A stretch of DNA of 64,000 bases from Tidjanibacter sp. (GTDB taxonomy: Bacteria; Bacteroidota; Bacteroidia; Bacteroidales; Rikenellaceae). A model generated the notes under the pieces. It ran no database searches and was not told where the DNA came from. It saw only the letters and a program-made list of their open reading frames with translations. The stretch is from the NCBI GenBank assembly GCA_017936005.1, contig JAGBGK010000058.1:1-64000 (forward strand). Reading direction: 5' to 3'. Of this stretch, positions 59,803-64,000 are shown piece by piece. The position numbers and the translations under genes are program-made. Within the stretch, counting starts at the first letter, position 1, and the number at the start of each line of letters is the position of its first letter.

Positions 59803-60891
59803 ATGAAAACAATTACATGTTTTATATGCTCCATGGGTAGCGGTGGGGCCGAGCATCAAGTGGCCACCCTAACAACGATGTTGTCAGGAAAGGGATATAA
59901 TACGGAAGTGGTTACTTTTAGTGGTCAGAAAGACCATTACCAATTAGATGGGCGAGTGAATAGAATAAGGATTGCTCATAATTCTAATCGACTAGTGAAG
60001 TTGTTGTCGATTTTTTGGTTTTTTCTTACCCATAAGACTGATTGTGTAATTAGCTTCGGGCAGAGGGTGAATTTGTTGTGTATAATACCATTATTGTTGA
60101 GACCTAGAGTAAAAGTTATAGCGGGCGAGCGTAATTTTACTGTTGGAGAGCCAGATAAGATAGAAAGGATGTTATTTAAATACTTGTATAAGCGAGCAAA
60201 TTTTATCGTTCCCAATAGTTATTCGCAAGGTGAGCATATATTAGCGTGTAATCCAGAGTATGCAGATAAAGTCATTACAATTATAAATTATACGGATACG
60301 GAGCAATATACTTACAGTCTTCCTATCAGGAGAGATATAGTAAATATTGGTGTTTTTTGTCGTTATGACAAGCAAAAGAATTACGAACGATTTGCTGTCG
60401 TTGTGAAAATGTTGAAGGATTGTGGGTGCCAATTACATATTGATTGGTATGGAAGTGTTGAGAATGACAAGGGAGGATATAATCAAGACTATCTCAAATT
60501 TAAGACACTTGTTAAGGAATATGGTATAGGTGATATAATACAGTTACATAATCACATAAATAATGTGAGAGATTTAATGCCTCAATATGATGCGCTTTGT
60601 CTTCCTTCATTGTATGAGGGATGGTCGAATACAATTTCAGAGGGAATATGCTGTGGAAGACCTATGTTAGTAAGCGATGTTAGCGACAACAACCGTATGG
60701 TACGCCATAGAGAGAATGGAGTATTGTTTGATCCCATAGATGAAAATAGTATCTATAATGCGTTTGTAGAGTTTCTTGCCCTATCGTACGCTGATAGGCT
60801 TCAAATGGGGGAAAGGAGCAGAGAGATTGCTTGCGAACTATTTGATGCAGACAAATTTGTTGATAGTTATATTGGGTTGATAGAAAATTAA
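59803..60891 (+). CDS. GT4-type glycosyltransferase
   Basis: 362 residues. GT-B fold: MKTITCFICSMGSGGAEHQV is the classic N-terminal Gly-rich acceptor-side loop; the C-terminal domain shows VNIGVFCRYDKQKNYERFAV and the EX7E-like segment SLYEGWSNTISEGICCGRP. A capsule glycosyltransferase with unknown sugar. Confidence 0.88.
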   Translation: MKTITCFICSMGSGGAEHQVATLTTMLSGKGYNTEVVTFSGQKDHYQLDGRVNRIRIAHNSNRLVKLLSIFWFFLTHKTDCVISFGQRVNLLCIIPLLLRPRVKVIAGERNFTVGEPDKIERMLFKYLYKRANFIVPNSYSQGEHILACNPEYADKVITIINYTDTEQYTYSLPIRRDIVNIGVFCRYDKQKNYERFAVVVKMLKDCGCQLHIDWYGSVENDKGGYNQDYLKFKTLVKEYGIGDIIQLHNHINNVRDLMPQYDALCLPSLYEGWSNTISEGICCGRPMLVSDVSDNNRMVRHRENGVLFDPIDENSIYNAFVEFLALSYADRLQMGERSREIACELFDADKFVDSYIGLIEN

Positions 60892-60898
60892 TTGTCAT

Positions 60899-61690
60899 AT
60901 GCGAACAGAAATATCTATTCAAGAATGTCATCGCATATTACTTAGTATAGCTGAAAGTTTTCATAATATATGCTGTACTCATAATATCCCTTATTATATG
61001 TTGGGGGGCACACAGCTTGGGGCTGTAAGACATAAAGGAATAATTCCGTGGGATGATGATATGGACTTTGGAGTGCCTAGAGAATACTATGGACAATTAA
61101 AACAAGTTCTAACCGAGGATCTAAAAGAGCCCTATACGGTAATTTCAATAGACAATACACCAGGATATTATGGAGGGTTCATTAAAATAGAAGATTCGCG
61201 TACTGTTGCAGAGTTCACAGAACAGAATGATAATTCGCAGTATGGAATTAATATCGATATTTTCCCATTAGATAAAACAAATGGAAGAGTTGGTTTTTTT
61301 TCCAGAAATAATATCATCTGCCAATTGTATAAGGTGGAAAATTATCGTTTTTATAATATCGTTAGTGAAAGCAGGCTTAAAACACTGTTTTCTAAAACAT
61401 TAAAAGTTCTTCTTCCTTTTTTGCATAAAAAGTCTATATACAATTTTATAGAGAGGCGCTTGTTGCCAAATGAAGGCGATTATATGGCTAACTATTATGG
61501 CGCATGGGGGCTTAGAGAGATCGTAAAAATGTCATATTTTGGAGAACCTATGCTTTATGAATTTGACGGCAAGAAATTTTACGGAGTTGAAAATCCTGAT
61601 AAATACTTAAAAAGTTTGTATGGTGATTATATGCAGTTGCCTCCAGAGGATAAAAGACATATTCATATGAATAAAGCGTATTATAAATAA
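60899..61690 (+). CDS. LicD-family phosphotransferase
   Basis: 263 residues, cytoplasmic. The LicD signature is GGTQLGAVRHKGIIPWDDDM followed by DFGVPREYY, with a metal-type DDD; NIDIFPLDKTNG follows. LicD family members transfer phosphocholine or phospho-alditols from CDP donors; the human relatives fukutin and FKRP use CDP-ribitol. Here it begins 7 bases before no other transferase but ends 5 bases before a cytidylyltransferase fusion, so the donor is probably a CDP-linked group made by that protein. Inference. Confidence 0.85.
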   Translation: MRTEISIQECHRILLSIAESFHNICCTHNIPYYMLGGTQLGAVRHKGIIPWDDDMDFGVPREYYGQLKQVLTEDLKEPYTVISIDNTPGYYGGFIKIEDSRTVAEFTEQNDNSQYGINIDIFPLDKTNGRVGFFSRNNIICQLYKVENYRFYNIVSESRLKTLFSKTLKVLLPFLHKKSIYNFIERRLLPNEGDYMANYYGAWGLREIVKMSYFGEPMLYEFDGKKFYGVENPDKYLKSLYGDYMQLPPEDKRHIHMNKAYYK

Positions 61691-61695
61691 GTAGT

Positions 61696-63039
61696 ATGAA
61701 AAAGGTAATTACATATGGTACATACGACCTACTACACGAAGGGCACGTAAACCTATTGCGCAGAGCAAAAGAGTTGGGGGACTATCTAATTGTGGGTGTA
61801 ACCAGTGATAGTTTCGATAAAGGACGAGGTAAACTCAATGTGCGCAATAACGTATTGGAACGAGTTGAGGCCGTTCGTAGAACAGGATATGCTGATGAGA
61901 TAGTAATAGAAGATTACTTTGGTCAAAAGATAGACGATATTCAACGTTATGATGTCGATATTTTTGCTATAGGCTCGGACTGGGAGGGCAAATTTGATTA
62001 TCTAAATGAATATTGCGAGGTTGTCTATTTGCCACGCACCGAGGGAATTTCTTCCACTATGTTGCGCGAGCAAAGTCAAGATGTGTTTCGCGTTGGAGTG
62101 ATTGGCTCAGGAAGGATTGCTAAACGTTTTGTCCCTGAGGCAAAGGTGGTAAATGGCATAGAAGTTATATCAGTGTACGACCCGGACGAGACAAGCGCAT
62201 CCATCTTTGCAAATCAATTCGGAGTTCAACCATTTAGCTCATCCTTTGACGATTTCTTGGAGAAGGTTGACGCTGTTTATATCGCATCTCCTCACCTTAC
62301 GCATTATCCCTATGCAAAGACTGCTCTTAGTGTTGGCAAACACGTACTTTGTGAGGTGCCACTAACCCTATCGAAGGCAGAATCTCGTGAATTGTATGAC
62401 TATGCTGAAGCACATAATTTAGTTCTTTTAGAAGCTAATAAGACAGCCTTCTGTCCTTCATTCAATCACATTACGACACTTGTGAAAAGTGGTGTCATTG
62501 GAGATGTAGTTGATGTAAAGTCGTCCTTGTCCAAGATGGTGTCAGCTCCTACCAGAGAGTTGGATTATGCACAGGCAGGCGGGGCGATGAATGAACACGC
62601 ATCAATCACCTTGTTGCCAATCATAAAACTTCTTGGCACAGACTATTCTTCGTTTGATTTCCATTCTAAGGTAGAAAATGGTGTGGATGTTTACACAAAG
62701 GTGGTGGTTAATTACCCTCACGCCACCTCTTCGGCTACATTGGGCATTGGCGTCAAGACTGAGGGCAACTTGGTTATTTCTGGTACAAAGGGTTATATAT
62801 ATGTTCCTGCACCTTGGTGGCTTACCTCCTTTTTTGAGGTGAGGTATGAGGACCAAACCAAGAATAAAAAATATTTCTACAGTTATGACGGAGATGGACT
62901 CCGCTATGAGATTCAGGAGTTTGTGTCTATGATAATATCACAACGTAAGAGCTCATATAAATTGCGCAGACGAGAAAGTGTGGCAATTGCAGACATCATA
63001 GAGAAGTTTAACAACAAGGAAAACTATTACCAACTATAA
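61696..63039 (+). CDS. Fusion: glycerol-3-phosphate cytidylyltransferase-like domain plus Gfo/Idh/MocA oxidoreductase-like domain
   Basis: 447 residues. Residues 1-130: TagD/GCT-type nucleotidyltransferase, with the HxGH motif in YDLLHEGHVNLL and the RTEGISSTML motif. Residues about 135-447: an NAD-dependent oxidoreductase fold (RVGVIGSGRIAKRFVPEA, YIASPHLTHYPYAKTALS). The usual EKP catalytic motif reads EVP (HVLCEVPLTLSKAES), so the conserved Lys is absent. The protein could reduce a sugar phosphate and activate it to a CDP-alditol, or the second domain may be non-catalytic. Five bases after LicD and five before the SDR, so they form one module. Confidence 0.85.
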   Translation: MKKVITYGTYDLLHEGHVNLLRRAKELGDYLIVGVTSDSFDKGRGKLNVRNNVLERVEAVRRTGYADEIVIEDYFGQKIDDIQRYDVDIFAIGSDWEGKFDYLNEYCEVVYLPRTEGISSTMLREQSQDVFRVGVIGSGRIAKRFVPEAKVVNGIEVISVYDPDETSASIFANQFGVQPFSSSFDDFLEKVDAVYIASPHLTHYPYAKTALSVGKHVLCEVPLTLSKAESRELYDYAEAHNLVLLEANKTAFCPSFNHITTLVKSGVIGDVVDVKSSLSKMVSAPTRELDYAQAGGAMNEHASITLLPIIKLLGTDYSSFDFHSKVENGVDVYTKVVVNYPHATSSATLGIGVKTEGNLVISGTKGYIYVPAPWWLTSFFEVRYEDQTKNKKYFYSYDGDGLRYEIQEFVSMIISQRKSSYKLRRRESVAIADIIEKFNNKENYYQL

Positions 63040-63043
63040 AGGT

Positions 63044-63781
63044 ATGATTAACACTGCGTTGGTTGTTGGTGGAGCAAATGGGATTGGATTGTCCATTGCC
63101 ACCGAATTGGCAAAACGAAAGGAGTGTAAGCGAGTCTATATTGTGGATAAATCACCTATTGCAAAAGAGAATAACAACGAAAAGTTTGAGCACTATTTGT
63201 TTGATCTTACAAGTGGTGATTACTCCTTGTTTGACCGATTCAAAGATGTTGATGCTTTAATGATAACTGCCGGATTTGGGCGCTTGGCATTGTTTCAAGA
63301 TGTAGCAGAGAGCCATATTTCCGATTCATTTGCTGTGAACTCGATAGCGCCCATTCGCATCATCCATAGGTTTATGGATAGGTTACGCTCAAAGGAGCCA
63401 TTCTATTGTGGTGTGATGGTGAGCATTGCAGGTTTTATGTCATCACCGTTTTTTGCGGTATATGGTGCAACAAAGGCAGCTTTGAAGATTTTCATTGAGA
63501 GTGTGAATATTGAACTAGAAAAGGGTGGTTCTGACAATAGAATTTTGAATGTATCACCGGGTTCCATCGCAGGGACGAGCTTCAATCAAGCAAAGACAGA
63601 TCTTGCTGTTACATATCCTTTGGCACAAGAAATTATATCTCACCTTGAGAATAGGGATGACTTATTTATTCCTTGCTATGAGGAAATCTTTAAGAATGTT
63701 CTCGAACGCTATCATGCTGATTTTCGTGCAGAAGGTCGTCATAGCTACGAGTATAAACTAAATAGTGGCAGAGTGAAATGA
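63044..63781 (+). CDS. Short-chain dehydrogenase/reductase
   Basis: 245 residues. The NAD(P) site is ALVVGGANGIGLSIATELAK, the catalytic Ser is in MVSIAGFMSS, and Tyr/Lys are in VYGATKAAL. Likely reduces a keto sugar or sugar phosphate for the capsule. It ends in TGA. Together with LicD and the fused cytidylyltransferase it suggests that the product is an alditol or similar reduced unit. The substrate is unknown. Confidence 0.88.
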   Translation: MINTALVVGGANGIGLSIATELAKRKECKRVYIVDKSPIAKENNNEKFEHYLFDLTSGDYSLFDRFKDVDALMITAGFGRLALFQDVAESHISDSFAVNSIAPIRIIHRFMDRLRSKEPFYCGVMVSIAGFMSSPFFAVYGATKAALKIFIESVNIELEKGGSDNRILNVSPGSIAGTSFNQAKTDLAVTYPLAQEIISHLENRDDLFIPCYEEIFKNVLERYHADFRAEGRHSYEYKLNSGRVK

Positions 63782-63790
63782 TTTGATTAT

Positions 63791-64000
63791 ATGCCTAAAT
63801 TATTGCAAATAGATTCATGTTTAGGTGTGCTTTCAACGGGCAAAATAACGGAAGGTATCGGAAGCGTGGCCCGTATGAATGGATGGGAAACATATATTGC
63901 ACATAGTGCTCGATATGTCGGGACAAGTGATATGGTTTCATATCAAATAGGCTCGAAGTGTAGTGAATATCTTCATTACGCTAAGAGTTTATTGTTTGAT
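63791..64000 (+). CDS. Glycosyltransferase, partial (runs off the right edge)
   Basis: The first 70 codons are visible from the ATG at 63791. The opening MPKLLQIDSCLGVLSTGKIT and NGWETYIAHSARY follow the GT4 pattern of a Gly-rich loop followed by a helix and strand. It starts 9 bases after the SDR. The rest lies outside the window, so family detail and the sugar are open. Confidence 0.65.
   Translation, partial: MPKLLQIDSCLGVLSTGKITEGIGSVARMNGWETYIAHSARYVGTSDMVSYQIGSKCSEYLHYAKSLLFD

Noticed and set aside
1..64000. CRISPR arrays, tRNA or rRNA genes, insertion sequences
   Set aside because: No regularly spaced repeats of CRISPR length, no clover-leaf with a T-arm GGTTCGA context outside genes, no transposase and no rRNA-like stretch were recognised.

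Overview
The window reads as a chromosomal segment of a gut-type Bacteroidales bacterium. Evidence: SusC/SusD outer-membrane pairs, lipoprotein signal peptides ending in a lipobox cysteine, BACON-like domains, an UpxY-type NusG paralogue opening a capsule locus, and promoters of the Bacteroidota type (TTTG, about 19 bases, TAnnTTTGy). TAA and TAG dominate as stop codons; TGA ends only two complete genes. A Rikenellaceae (Alistipes-like) member is my best guess from protein style and the many small intergenic repeats, but that is inference. I see no rRNA, tRNA, CRISPR array, insertion sequence or phage.

Layout. Bases 1-390 are a repeat-rich gap after the end of an unseen gene. Bases 391-1739 hold two exported proteins of unknown function. 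Bases 1851-8019 (minus strand) are a tight operon of four exported proteins: two DUF2264 paralogues, an Asp-rich calcium-site-like protein and a DUF4838 protein. The DUF4838 gene is broken by an in-frame TGA where Trp is expected. Bases 8194-9775 hold a thioredoxin-fold protein and the GTPase MeaB. Bases 9991-13952 hold gyrA and a TPR protein. Bases 14196-16499 hold two cytoplasmic YD-repeat-like paralogues, one with an exact 81-bp tandem duplication. Bases 16600-27652 (minus) are housekeeping: LolA-like, FtsK, MurI, AroK, ParC, ParE, PlsC. Bases 27847-30861 hold fabD and a Dcp-type peptidase.

Bases 31069-45144 form a compact polysaccharide utilisation locus: surface lipoprotein, SusC, SusD, second surface lipoprotein, GH88, PL12 heparin-sulfate lyase, GH88. 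The lyase would cut heparan sulfate or heparin, SusCD would import the oligosaccharides, and the GH88 enzymes would remove the unsaturated uronic acid. No sulfatase or regulator is present in the window. A perfect 16-bp terminator closes the locus.

Bases 45374-64000 (open at the right edge) are a capsular polysaccharide locus. It starts with a well-spaced promoter, a roughly 250-base leader and UpxY. It continues with a WecA-type initiating transferase, a sugar-modifying cupin, UDP-glucose dehydrogenase, four GT4-like glycosyltransferases (the last partial), an Fe-S/F420-type protein with a pyruvyltransferase, a GHMP kinase with a nucleotidyltransferase, flippase, acyltransferase, polymerase, and a final LicD / cytidylyltransferase-dehydrogenase / SDR module. 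That module may make and transfer a phospho-alditol-like group. The distal capsule genes are visibly AT-richer than the rest of the window.

The most interesting unexplained items are: the LicD-CDP-alditol-like module with an altered EKP motif; a QLDLF sliding-clamp-like motif at the very end of ParC; families of 7-bp intergenic tandem arrays; the YD-repeat pair; the broken DUF4838 gene in an uncharacterised secreted operon; and the capsule leader with a possible UpxY-controlled terminator.
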